Assembly (NCBI GenBank): GCA_903813345.2
Contig: CAIIXF020000001.1
Location: 16,943,915-17,007,914, forward strand
DNA from: Owenia fusiformis
Lineage: Eukaryota > Annelida > Polychaeta > Sabellida > Oweniidae
Direction: 5' to 3'
Length of the DNA: 64,000 bases
Shown: positions 60,301 to 64,000 of the stretch, in pieces
Numbering within the stretch: position 1 is the first letter of the stretch
Layout of the letters: each line of letters starts with the position of its first letter
Made by a program: the position numbers and the translations under genes
The notes under the pieces: generated by a model
Databases searched by the model: none
What the model saw: the letters and a program-made list of their open reading frames with translations, nothing else
Told to the model about the DNA's origin: nothing

Positions 60301-61901
60301 ACAGATGTGCTGTTTTTTATGAATTTTCAAATTTGTTCCAAAAAGTTACAAATACAAGTGCTATTCATCTCCTTCTAAGTGTTCCTATAGATTTCATCTT
60401 GTACAATTAACAATATTTCATCAAAGTAAATATAAAGTTTTTGTATGAAATTTTGGTTTATGTTATAGTAGAGGAATGAAATATTTTGAAAATAGCACAA
60501 TATAAACCATTTAGAAAATGTATAATTAATAAACCTGGATGGTGAATGACTTCTAAAAGTGGAGATTTTTATATTTGCTCTCCATAAAGTATATTCCTCA
60601 TTTGTCCAATACAATGAAACCAGTCTTATATTATAGATATACCTGTCACTGCTACTCATTTGAAGACTGGCAGAGAAAAGATCCTCTCCTGATGTTTGTC
60701 TGAACACCTGAGTAGCACTAGCATCTTCATTTGGATTCACGGGGGAGGGTTGAATGGGTGGAGTTTGCGGAGCTGTCCCTTCAGTAGGGCTGGGAATAGA
60801 GGGCGCTCCAGATGTCTCATGACTATCTCCAATAGGGGGCAACTTCGGGCTGAAACTCATTGGCATGTTCAGCATTTGGGGTGACACATTGGGAGGTAGA
60901 GGTGGTGTCGTAGGAACATTTCTCGGAGATGCTGGGAGTGTGACGTCCATTTGGAGTTCATCGGGACTCTCTCGGACAAGTTCATTTGGCAGATCACTAG
61001 TTGGACTACCAATTCCACCAGCAAATGTATCAAAAAAGTTTTTATTGTCATTTTCACTGCTAGATGCTTCTGCTGATTTGAAGAATTTGCTCACACTATC
61101 TGTTGAAGCAATCTTTCTTAGTTTTTCTTGGTCTTCTTGACTTGTATCAAATGTGATGCTTGTTGGTTCTTGACTGTTCTCACTAATGGTTCGATTTCTT
61201 GCTGGAATAGTATGAACTGTTTCTACTGGTTTAATCACTTCCTTTTCACCTGTAGATGGGGCACTTTGTGAAATTTGGTCAAAGAAATCAGCCCCAGTTG
61301 CATCTGATGTAGGGGCTGGATGAGTTTTAAAATAATTGCTAGCCCTACCATTTGTCTCCTCTAAGCTACCAGTAATCACTGGGTCTGTAACTCCCGTCAT
61401 ATTTTCTTCTTTCTCTTTATCATTGCTATTCACTGGCCATTCAAGAGACTCTTGTTTAGTAAACTCATTAGATTTTTCAATTTCTTGTTCAATAATGTCA
61501 TCTTCGGAAAGTTCTAAATTTTGAACACCCTGAACAATTTCTGGCTCTACAATTGGCTTGATGGGAACCAATGGACTTTCTAAGTCTATACTTTGTTCAA
61601 CAATTACTTCTTCTGACTTAATGTCTTGCAGAGTATTGATTGTGGTATTGCTTTCTGTAAACTCTGTTGGGCTATCATCAAAAATGTCATCTTCCCCCTT
61701 AGTTTCTTCAAGTTCAGAATTAGACTGAAGAATGTTATCAATATCTTCCTCCAGATTTTCTAAAGGACTTCTGACTTCTTCACTAACGGGTTCATCTAAA
61801 ATTTCAGCTGAATCATCCAAGTTGATTGTAGTGTCCATTAAAATATCATTAGTAGTGGTACTATCTACATTAGGTGCCTCATTTGACCCCTTCTCAGACA
61901 T
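15343..61901 (-). CDS. TRAPPC12: TRAPPC12, TRAPPIII complex subunit (12 coding exons)
   Basis: Subunit of the TRAPPIII tethering complex in ER-to-Golgi transport and autophagy; the vertebrate protein also acts at kinetochores. Exons in gene order (plus-strand coordinates): 60643-61901, 60103-60235, 57921-58037, 57492-57605, 32022-32160, 24315-24427, 23867-23939, 18996-19069, 17839-17937, 16253-16350, 15738-15825, 15343-15585. They sum to 2550 nt, phases consistent, 849 aa against about 735 in human. Residues 1-420 are acidic, Ser/Pro-rich and probably disordered, with FFDQI and FFDTF motifs like vertebrate FFDSF. Conserved blocks follow: AWIPSEATR, GDPVKEL, FGNLDQPDMYYEFY, LLHAELPHYLG, then TPR-like helices and a closing ELESSKAIQKKQGLLELV. 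The start chosen is MSEKGSNE at 61901; TTTGCATTTTCAG ends exactly before it, so an upstream non-coding exon is likely. The extra length is in the N-terminal tail. The 25 kb fourth intron hosts two opposite-strand genes. Confidence 0.95.
16024..16630. repeat. Dispersed ATGTCACCACCTGCCATTTG repeat, copies interrupted by the 16253-16350 exon
   Basis: Repeat units run from CACCACCTGCCATTTGTTAC, through AATGCCAAACACTCTCCACA, to a palindromic end ACTTATGGTGGTGACATAA. Other copies: 5090-5205 (minus), 19495-19535, 19585-19712, 32645-32735, and shorter pieces near 41616-41645 and 58067-58125. Both ends carry GTCACCAC/GTGGTGAC, suggesting a small palindrome-ended DNA element rather than a SINE; I see no A/B boxes or poly-A tail. 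Confidence 0.65.
16819..17121. mobile_element. CAGTGGCGTA-ended TIR element, copy A
   Basis: Begins CAGTGGCGTAGTGTGGGTAT and ends ATGCTACGCCATTG. It contains GTGTACGCCACGAG and a G-rich stretch (GGGGGGTTTGGGGGGGGGG type). Copy B is 25442-25726. Non-autonomous; the superfamily is not assigned. Confidence 0.65.
18468..18890 (-). mobile_element. AGATGCGAGTAGA TIR element, copy 1
   Basis: About 425 bp with ends CAATAACGCAAATGCGAGTA and TTTCTACTCGCATCTAGTCT. The interior includes CACCAGGTGGCTCGCTCGGG and the GGGGAATCAACCCGATTTTC segment. Other copies are 48255-48691 and 55258-55699 in the opposite orientation, and a decayed one near 59790-60040. No coding capacity. Confidence 0.8.
19982..20151. 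mobile_element. Pogo/Tigger-like MITE, second copy
   Basis: Ends CAGTAAAACCCGTATA and AAGGTTTACTG, with GTGTTCAC/GTGAA motifs inside, as in 4501-4678. The flanking TA is not preserved. Confidence 0.55.
20753..22160. mobile_element. TATCGCACTTTGAA TIR element with internal array
   Basis: Ends TATCGCACTTTGAA and TTCAAAGTGCGATA. The interior holds five or more units with CAAAATGGCCACCATGTAAT, a CAGCATGCCCAAAACCTAAT core, CAGATCTTGGCA and GGAATTTTGATGACAAGA, two longer blocks of GGTCA-rich text that are near duplicates of each other (about 20900-21180 and 21480-21790), and a GCCCGCCCGCCC run by the right end. No coding capacity. The core is the inverse of that in 10971-12605, so the two are related in content but differ in their ends. 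Confidence 0.75.
22267..23100. mobile_element. 834 bp near-perfect palindrome (foldback element)
   Basis: From TCACAGGCTGGTATCGAAAG to the inverse ending CCAGCCTGTGA, almost all of both arms pair, with a small spacer near 22675-22700. The motif TTGTCCGCTGTGACGGAGCA occurs four times: just inside each outer end and on each side of the centre. No ORF of note. Arms differ by scattered substitutions and short indels, so they are not one freshly copied arm. Confidence 0.92.
24428..25441 (-). other. TRAPPC12 intron, simple-sequence part
   Basis: TTGTATTGTA-type low-complexity runs at 24590-24665 and a TAGTACATGTATTG-type patchwork at 25170-25440. A lone TACAGGGTGTCCCAAAATTG end occurs at 24680 without a partner that I can see. 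No gene. Confidence 0.55.
25442..25726. mobile_element. CAGTGGCGTA-ended TIR element, copy B
   Basis: Begins CAGTGGCGTAGCGTGGGTAT and ends GGGTACGCCACTG, with TATTG directly outside both ends, although the surrounding TATTG-rich repeats make that weak as a target duplication. Same family as 16819-17121. Confidence 0.7.
25835..26903. mobile_element. Mariner-type element with 207 bp TIRs and TA duplication
   Basis: Terminal inverted repeats of about 207 bp (25835-26042 and 26696-26903) begin CGAGGGGTGATCAATAAGTA. TA flanks both ends (25833-25834, 26904-26905), the Tc1/mariner signature. The middle 650 bp keeps only a decayed piece of transposase. The long, well-matched TIRs suggest a deletion derivative. 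Confidence 0.92.
26166..26486 (+). pseudogene. Mariner transposase remnant (C-terminal DDE part)
   Basis: The reading frame around 26181-26486 gives KKGVVREGNTLLHMDNAPAH followed by NAPYCPDLLTCDLF. These match the second and third catalytic regions of mariner transposases (HxDNAPAH and PxYSPDLAPCD). The N-terminal DNA-binding part and first catalytic Asp are missing, and the element spans only 1.07 kb, so it is non-functional. Confidence 0.85.
26938..29456. mobile_element. Tc1/mariner-like long-TIR element split by a LINE
   Basis: Ends CACTCGCCTCCATAAGTTTG and the inverse CAAACTTATGGAGGGGAGTG, with TA at both outer edges (26936-26937, 29457-29458). The inverted repeats extend about 270 bp inwards with roughly 85% apparent match by eye. 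The LINE at 27546-29186 sits inside; without it the element is about 870 bp and has no ORF. Confidence 0.82.
27546..29186 (+). pseudogene. 5'-truncated non-LTR retrotransposon (LINE) reverse transcriptase
   Basis: Flanked by 12 bp direct repeats GATTTACCCCGA (27534-27545, 29187-29198) and ending in an A tract of 18 (29169-29186). One frame runs from the insertion point: KLRQDSNIQGVEIPG, the catalytic LLQYADDSTLF, GLKINKNKTEAMW, an in-frame TAA at 27822, then SWSQRRLTLLGKITLAKS, a second in-frame TAA at 28827, and a zf-RVT-like CTSCDEIDNLEHHFVKC before a natural stop near 29140. The style fits the L1/Tx1 side of LINEs. Upstream ORF1, endonuclease and the N-terminal RT are missing. Two stops make it dead, but the otherwise clean frame points to a fairly recent insertion. 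Confidence 0.93.
29459..32021 (-). other. TRAPPC12 intron, unique part
   Basis: AT-rich sequence with GAGGCAAA-type short repeats at 29990-30380 and GGGGG patches. A segment TTAGTGGTAAGCTAAA recurs two or three times at 29870-30620. No gene or complete element seen. Confidence 0.5.
33121..33213. repeat. 93 bp hairpin with 41 nt arms
   Basis: The arms GATATGTGCTACC...GTCGG and CCGATTGTTTATAGGTAGCA pair at about 36 of 41 positions, plus wobble pairs, around an 11 nt loop. A third, partial copy of the CCACACCGA motif is near 33345. The size resembles a pre-miRNA, but a tiny MITE is at least as likely. Confidence 0.75.
34386..34408 (+). repeat. Homopolymer run of 23 G
   Basis: Uninterrupted G tract in the TRAPPC12 intron, so C-rich in that transcript. 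Flanks (GAAGTAGATA and CAGAGTCTTGAAACAAGA) resemble 23575-23620, where the tract is only GGGGG. Confidence 0.9.
35026..35379. mobile_element. TTAA-flanked MITE with GGATGTTCCCTGG ends
   Basis: Inverted ends TTAAGGATGTTCCCTGG (35022-35038) and CCAGGGAACATCCTTAA (35367-35383). If the outer TTAA is the target duplication, the element is 354 bp with 13 bp TIRs, which suggests the piggyBac superfamily by target site only. No ORF. Confidence 0.7.
36135..38260. mobile_element. TA-flanked CAGGGTGTTCCAAAAG element carrying a minisatellite
   Basis: About 45-60 bp inverted ends (CAGGGTGTTCCAAAAGTAAC inwards), flanked by TA (36133-36134, 38261-38262). The insertion splits one copy of a surrounding tandem unit: the text before the left TA and after the right TA joins to match the intact unit at 35940-35995. 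The interior has the array listed at 36726-37840 and no transposase ORF. Confidence 0.85.
36726..37840. repeat. Array of about 140 bp units (AAAATGGCGGCCATTTT) inside the TIR element
   Basis: Six to seven units with GCTCCACTACTTTTCGAGTT, GTAAAATACGTTAAAATGGC, CTTCTACCAAAAGTGTCATT and CAGTGTGCCATGCTTATAGT. The block opens with GCGAATCCCATCGAACAG and closes with CTTCGTTCGATGGGA after an (ACGG)n run, so it has its own short inverted ends (TCCCATCGAAC) and may be a separate element nested in 36135-38260. Confidence 0.85.
38400..41590. repeat. Interrupted array of about 145 bp GGTGGCCATTTTGAAA units
   Basis: Units carry CAGCATATAAAATTTGAACA, TATTTGAGTTATCAAAGATT, GGTGGCCATTTTGAAATT and CTTCTTGAGCAAAG. 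A partial unit lies at 38400-38475 and six or seven at 40530-41590, which end in CGGACGGACGGACG. The gap is filled by a repeat also seen at 17130-17410, itself split by the 38813-40235 element. This gives three levels of nesting. Confidence 0.8.
38813..40235. mobile_element. GGTACGTTTACACC TIR element (Harbinger-like ends)
   Basis: Ends GGTACGTTTACACCAACG and the exact inverse CGTTGGTGTAAACGTACC, flanked on both sides by TTAAT (38808-38812, 40236-40240). The inverted match continues inwards for about 200 bp. The left arm contains a near-duplicate of about 165 bp (38828 and 38993 starts). The interior is made of degenerate AAAGCGTAACAAAGCTT motifs. No transposase ORF. GGTACGTTTACACC resembles PIF/Harbinger termini; the duplication length is ambiguous (TTAAT, or TTA/TAA within it). 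Confidence 0.85.
42070..42300. repeat. About 72 bp tandem repeat, three copies
   Basis: Units carry TTCACCATGACATGTGG, GAGAATGCACATGCATTAGA and ATTACTGAATCAGAAAGAAG. The last two are nearly identical. Confidence 0.85.
42320..43275. repeat. About 36 bp minisatellite, roughly 25 copies
   Basis: Unit GAATGTGAGTTATGAATTTA plus GAATATGAGCAAAATA, with many variants and higher-order repetition (blocks of several units recur). Frequent stops in all frames make it non-coding. Confidence 0.93.
43276..45325 (+). other. Region upstream of the nested GPCR gene
   Basis: AT-rich sequence without a recognisable gene. An imperfect inverted repeat lies near 43620-43680 (GCGGGAATATATACTGTAT and ATACAGTATATTATTTCC), and a short AGTGTA repeat at 44979-44997. 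A CCAAT-type box (ATTGG, 45178) lies about 145 bp before the GPCR start, with no convincing TATA box. The GPCR promoter is probably here. Confidence 0.4.
45326..46792 (+). CDS. Class A (rhodopsin-like) GPCR, intronless, nested in TRAPPC12
   Basis: 488 residues, seven membrane segments, plasma membrane receptor coupled to G proteins. The N-terminus has N-glycosylation sites at N6 and N13 (NDT, NST). Motifs: GN at 45-46 (TM1), LAVTD 71-75 (TM2), Cys100 and Cys174 for the extracellular disulfide, ERY 124-126 (DRY motif with E), SWIPFW 436-441 in TM6 (usual Cys before Trp is Ser), NAIVY 465-469 in TM7 (NPxxY with Ala for Pro). The third intracellular loop is about 200 residues (212-418), rich in Ser, Lys and Asn. 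A tail of fewer than 20 residues has cysteines CILC that could be palmitoylated. The scaffold is like peptide or amine receptors, but the ligand cannot be told. AATAAA follows at 46808, so the gene ends close by. It lies opposite to its host gene. Confidence 0.93.
   Translation: MEVLQNDTENVDNSTNDIQSTYELLQSNKGFIIYMAIIFVCGVIGNAIIIRVYWKRQKHHASATKSFIKTLAVTDLLLCVLIIPYSIIFELHLIHNLVLCKVFEFIRHFMIAQALLTMVGVAIERYFAICHPLKHFSRLLGRVIITGCTLVSFLTALPILFTYELHYINGQAHCDMPLEHTRHGYGVFLTIGFLGMIVTTVVLYGLVYKVVLQRALRWRKKVQPINTSQKRKDGDDNMKSSCISLPNRIENCTSPSCLNCSMKTNSRSEYTGDEEDKKKTVDIRINNRENQYIAHTSSYNEPLSNQNSGKIESEKPIMTTKLHPSPQTTENPNKINESERMNRPMSLEINSDLTGSMMPKLKSAEIGRYSRFLQPPPMIRKKSLWIEDVPLSPSSPQTPNCKTLPQDTKTKTNWLTKPHYTTAGMLFGVTIIFIISWIPFWLIKFQLLSYSNVLNYTFLINHASNAIVYFLCNKRVRNDIVKCILCKL
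46808..46813 (+). other. Polyadenylation signal of the nested GPCR
   Basis: AATAAA (followed by ATAAAAG) 16 bp after the stop codon of the GPCR; a second AATAAA is at 46855. Confidence 0.55.
48010..48815. repeat. GGTGTTCCAC array related to the pogo-like MITEs, split by a TIR element
   Basis: Repeated units GAGGTGTTCCACATACAGAG, TTCATTTTACATTAAATTAA and TGGGAAATTGGATGGTGAAC. The segment before 48255 and after 48691 joins to restore a unit matching 48097-48125, so the TIR element inserted later. The right end is CTTTACAGGTTTTACT. Confidence 0.7.
48255..48691 (+). mobile_element. AGATGCGAGTAGA TIR element, copy 2
   Basis: Ends GACTACATGCGAGTAGAAAT and CTACTCGCATCTGCGTTAT. Same length and content as 55258-55699, including CGCCATGCTATCTGACCCGA. 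Only about 2 bp (AT or TA) can be a target duplication, judged from the interrupted unit. Confidence 0.82.
49274..49945. mobile_element. Foldback element with about 300 bp arms
   Basis: Arms begin AAAGGAGGAGGG and end CCCTCCTCCTTT. Long matched blocks include GACAGGGAAGATGCAAACAA on the left and its inverse at 49782-49808. The centre is near 49600. No ORF shared with known proteins; the two ORFs on the minus strand are products of the symmetry. Confidence 0.85.
49946..53842 (-). other. TRAPPC12 intron, stretch without recognised genes
   Basis: Mostly unique AT-rich sequence. A 152-residue minus-strand ORF (52134-52592) matches nothing I recognise and has no domain pattern. A short direct duplication of about 40 bp (ATTTCTTTATAT context) lies at 53725-53860, just before the SMB gene. 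Confidence 0.45.
53843..53851 (+). promoter_or_regulatory. Possible TATA box of the nested SMB gene
   Basis: TTATATAAA about 50 bp before the favoured ATG at 53901. A similar TTATATGAA lies at 53750 in the upstream duplicate. The AT-rich background makes this weak. Confidence 0.25.
53901..55025 (+). CDS. Somatomedin-B, cysteine-rich secreted-type protein, intronless
   Basis: Reads 374 residues from ATG 53901 (384 from 53871). I prefer 53901 because MKCVWALCLSIIFCYS is then an ordinary signal peptide. After a polar linker comes a somatomedin B domain (about residues 96-139 of the longer form) with eight cysteines in the classic C-x3-C ... C-x-C-x3-C-x5-CC-x6-C pattern (LCRCDSQCRKYKDCC). Two Cys-rich blocks follow: IPVTDISTWQHYKSVFC and CPEHAPQYLTNKC...NKYCAWCW. 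This layout resembles the extracellular part of invertebrate SMB-containing adhesion/secretin-type receptors, where a 7TM domain usually follows. Here the frame stops at 55023-55025 with no TM segment and none seen downstream. It may be a secreted decoy-like paralogue, or a truncated copy. The gene lies in the 25 kb TRAPPC12 intron on the opposite strand. Confidence 0.8.
   Translation: MKCVWALCLSIIFCYSQNHCSTKTDGNHKGNGQPDSDAKIHRQKQNSKDPTSDEKMQSGRIKQGGISEYISESEAETIEVCSNRTWRTCRNRCGDSDSDQNGDQGRYLCRCDSQCRKYKDCCADFDETCPIISKQFQNQITPKMTCETTDGKIWFYLIKKCPESAKSETTERCINEKYTDLDMIPVTDISTWQHYKSVFCAVLIMKFWETNRTCGKPGSDINYLKNLKEGNSMLYSFMIDCTNKYIFHKIPSGMKPRSCKPNSIATCPEHAPQYLTNKCRYYGLDPFSGKLNNAPMKIPARNKYCAWCWKWNSNESEADCDMNRGPKFQTSGQELCFFTFTIVIEYKNEDVRCLVRLATQMCSQLAEIERSAIP
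55258..55699 (+). mobile_element. AGATGCGAGTAGA TIR element, copy 3
   Basis: Ends CAATTGACTAGATGCGAATA and CTACTCGCATCTGCGTTATTG. Lies 230 bp after the SMB gene. Closest to 48255-48691. Confidence 0.82.
55719..56327. mobile_element. Foldback element with TAAAGG...CCTTTA ends
   Basis: Left arm TAAAGGTATATTCCTTGCCA and right arm TGGCAAGGAATATTCCTTTA. Arms of about 200 bp pair through GATATGGTAGCTATAA and AAAGATGGCAGCTTACTGGA. It starts 20 bp after copy 3 of the TIR family. No ORF. Confidence 0.82.
56328..57491 (-). other. End of the 25 kb TRAPPC12 intron
   Basis: AT-rich with many A and T runs. Nothing recognised. Confidence 0.5.
59017..59168. repeat. 152 bp inverted repeat with 63-65 nt arms
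   Basis: The arms, from ACAAATAGTGACTG through GGCAATAGTGTAAAT to GGGAATATCCTCTAC, and the inverse from 59104, pair around a 24 nt loop. Confidence 0.85.
59551..59598. repeat. Inverted repeat with a CRE-type TGACGTCA in each arm
   Basis: GTGACGTCAGCGGG (59551-59564) and its exact inverse CCCGCTGACGTCAC (59585-59598) around a 20 nt spacer. TGACGTCA is the CREB/ATF consensus, but these copies are intronic and probably part of a palindromic element. Confidence 0.8.
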
Positions 61902-62438
61902 CTGAAAATGCAAAGTTTAAGTTATATAAAATGAATTGTCAACTATGTAAGAATAGGAAGGTTTTTTATACCATTTATAGTATGAATATCTATTAATATG
62001 AATATCTATTATTACCACCTTGCCGGGCCAGTTCTAGGGGTTTTAGTGTTAGTTTAGAAGGTGAGTAAGGTTGATCCGTCTGAATTTTCTCCATATATAT
62101 TATATTAGCCAAGGGATAATCCCAATATCCTGAACCGACTATAGGATAATATGTTTATCCCATACCAATCTTGGTCATCTGGTTCACATTGTTCAATTGT
62201 GGAAATATTTTAGAATATTCATGTCCAGTTTTGTTTTCTTGGCCTTGGGCAGATTTTTCTGTTCTCTCAAATATTCCCATATTTATTTTCTCAATTTTTT
62301 GATTGATTAAGTGGATGCTCCTCCCCTTTTTTAAACCATCAAACAGATCCGATTGTCTGTGTTTTCTCCATTGTCGTTTACAGTCATTACGTGAACATTA
62401 CAAATTATGAACAAATATGCGAGCGGCGATTATGACGT

Positions 62439-62467
62439 AGCGGGCAGATATACTATATCTGCCCGCT
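62439..62467. repeat. Perfect 29 nt palindrome AGCGGGCAGATATA-C-...
   Basis: AGCGGGCAGATATA and its inverse TATATCTGCCCGCT around one C. Further GCGGG and TTTCTGCCCGCTGA motifs follow within 40 bp. Located about 540 bp upstream of the TRAPPC12 coding start. Confidence 0.85.
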
Positions 62468-63303
62468 CGGAGCGGGACGTAAAGCTATTTCTGCCCGCTG
62501 ATGAAAATATAAGTTTTTACAAACAGGCTTTATGTACCTGTATGGGATAAAAAATATACAGGGGGACAATAACACTGGATGTGGAAGGTCATATGCATAA
62601 ATCTGGAAAATGCATTTAATTTACAGGTTTTAGATACGCAATGTATGCAAATCTCACTAATATCACAAAGGCATAGGGAAAAATGAAGCTATGTTAAACA
62701 GATGATTAAACTTCACACAGTAAAGTAAATTATACAAATCATCACAAATAGTTCTCTGTACATTTCTTGTGTCAAAATTACCCCAAACTTTGACATTCCG
62801 TCACCCTCTCAATGGCAATAAAGACGTGGCTGTCTCAAATCACAGTAATATACACTTCAATCTTGAGATCAACCAGTATTTGAAGAGGCCTTACTTACAA
62901 GATACAGTAGTAGGTCCACAGACACGGTTCACCCTCATCCCACTCACTACGCTTTAGTCCCAATACAAGGTTAAGACATTAAATCGTATTTATGGTATTA
63001 ACTCACCAATTCTTAAATCAGCAAATTGTGCAAATAACATTGGAAATGTGACGAAAAAACAAGCACTTTTGCAATCACGACAAATCGACGTCCTTTTACA
63101 GCGACCTCTATAATATACACGATGAGTCTCATTATTTTAAGAATTGTATTTTTATAATTACGATTATCAACCTCAATTCTAGTATTTAGATATATCTGTG
63201 ATGATGCTATGAATTTATTGGAGTAGCCTCGGTATATTTCGCATAGGGGGGGAGATTTAAATCTTCTTCTTGGGCCTGTGAGTAGGTCCCTAGCCTTGTT
63301 TGT

Positions 63304-63372
63304 TTCGAGGTCTCCTCTGCTGAAGGCAGCGCAAAGTAGGAGCGTAGCGACTACTTTGCGGGAGACCTCGAA
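63304..63372. repeat. 69 nt hairpin TTCGAGGTCTCC ... GGAGACCTCGAA
   Basis: 12 nt outer arms pair perfectly; inside them CGCAAAGTAG and CTACTTTGCG also pair, around GAGCGTAGCGA, leaving a 14 nt bulge on one side only. Confidence 0.85.
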
Positions 63373-64000
63373 CCATTGATCACGTTTGCTCCTGTAATTA
63401 TTCACTTCTTCACCTCTTTAAAATGTGATTTCAATCAGTTGATCAAATTTTCGGACTTTCACCTCGAATTCAAATATTAATATTTATTAAAAAAATATTG
63501 ACTCATTATTATATTTTTAAAATTCTTTCAAATAAAGTGAAATGAAGCCAAAATCAGCTAAAATTATGAAATGTCGTAAAATGGCATGACTGGAATATGA
63601 TGCAATCACCCGTGACGTCAGACACGTATTGCCACATCAACAACTAAACAAACAATTAATATAGACTTCACTGATTGGTTTAAAGATTCTTCGCATCATT
63701 TGTGATGCCATAAACATGTTACCAACCAACAACTAAACAAATAACAAATAGAGTCCATTTCACTGCTTCATTTCGTCAGTAGAACAGCAAAAATAAGAAA
63801 TTGGGAGACCATTGTGCAATAACATATGGAAAAGTATATTCATAATGTACATGAATGACATTTGTATATTTTTTGTGCAATAAGCCTGTGCCGTCTTGTA
63901 ATTTGAAGAATTTCAGCCATGTTAATCTTATTGAAAATAACATGGCAGAGAAACATCCAAATATAAGAGGCCACACACTTTATAAGCCAAACTAGAAGCA

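Larger units (their letters stand above)
61902..64000 (-). other. Upstream region of TRAPPC12
   Basis: Should hold at least one non-coding 5' exon and the promoter, because the first coding exon begins at an acceptor. I cannot place them. It contains a 29 nt palindrome (62439-62467) and a large hairpin (63304-63372). The 130-residue minus ORF at 63013-63405 overlaps that hairpin and shows no domain. Confidence 0.45.

Noticed and set aside
60375-60642. Extension of the TRAPPC12 first exon to the stop near 60375
   Set aside because: A strong GTATAT donor at 60642 joins in phase to 60235 and restores conserved SSDR-MHDAW text; the extension is AT-rich intron.
60696-61524. Several plus-strand ORFs of 60-90 residues
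   Set aside because: Antisense shadows of the TRAPPC12 first coding exon.
15825-61901. Somatic or tRNA/rRNA genes within the TRAPPC12 introns
   Set aside because: I looked for cloverleaf or rRNA-like conserved text and saw none. This was by eye, so a covariance-model scan would be decisive.
63013-63405. 130-residue minus-strand ORF upstream of TRAPPC12
   Set aside because: It overlaps the 63304-63372 hairpin and lacks any domain. A 5' exon there cannot be excluded but is not supported.

Overview
This 64 kb window is AT-rich animal nuclear DNA. Its genes are split by GT-AG introns, small intronless genes sit inside a large intron, and the spaces are filled with DNA transposons, foldback elements and minisatellites. 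I find no bacterial operon, CRISPR array, rRNA or tRNA. The gene set and the repeat style fit a marine invertebrate. A lophotrochozoan is my best guess and an invertebrate deuterostome is not excluded; this is an inference.

Layout. (1) 124-9677, plus strand: the last 11 coding exons of an L3MBTL-family chromatin reader, with three MBT repeats, two C2HC fingers and a C-terminal SAM domain; its 5' end lies outside the window. One of its introns holds an intact pogo/Tigger-type (CENP-B-like) DNA-binding ORF whose end is phase-compatible with the next exon. (2) 9678-15342: the tail-to-tail space between the two large genes, made of a 3' UTR, inverted-repeat elements, a TIR element with a 160 bp array, and a 42 bp minisatellite. 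(3) 61901-15343, minus strand: the complete coding region of TRAPPC12, a TRAPPIII trafficking subunit, reconstructed as 12 coding exons with consistent phases (2550 nt including stop, 849 aa). (4) Its 25 kb intron (32161-57491) contains two intronless genes on the opposite strand: a class A GPCR (45326-46792) and a somatomedin-B, cysteine-rich secreted-type protein (53901-55025). (5) 61902-64000: upstream of TRAPPC12, with palindromes and no clear gene.

The mobile DNA is readable in detail. There is a mariner element with TA target duplications, a 5'-truncated LINE with a 12 bp duplication inside an older long-TIR element, an 834 bp palindrome, a Harbinger-like GGTACGTTTACACC element, a TA-flanked 2.1 kb element holding a minisatellite, and several MITE families with two to four copies each. 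L3MBTL (chromatin) and TRAPPC12 (ER-Golgi traffic) have no obvious functional link and are simply convergent neighbours. The observations most worth checking are the pogo-derived ORF inside L3MBTL, the sevenfold duplicated splice donor of the MBT2 exon, the SMB protein that lacks a membrane domain, and the array-bearing TIR elements that share a core motif.
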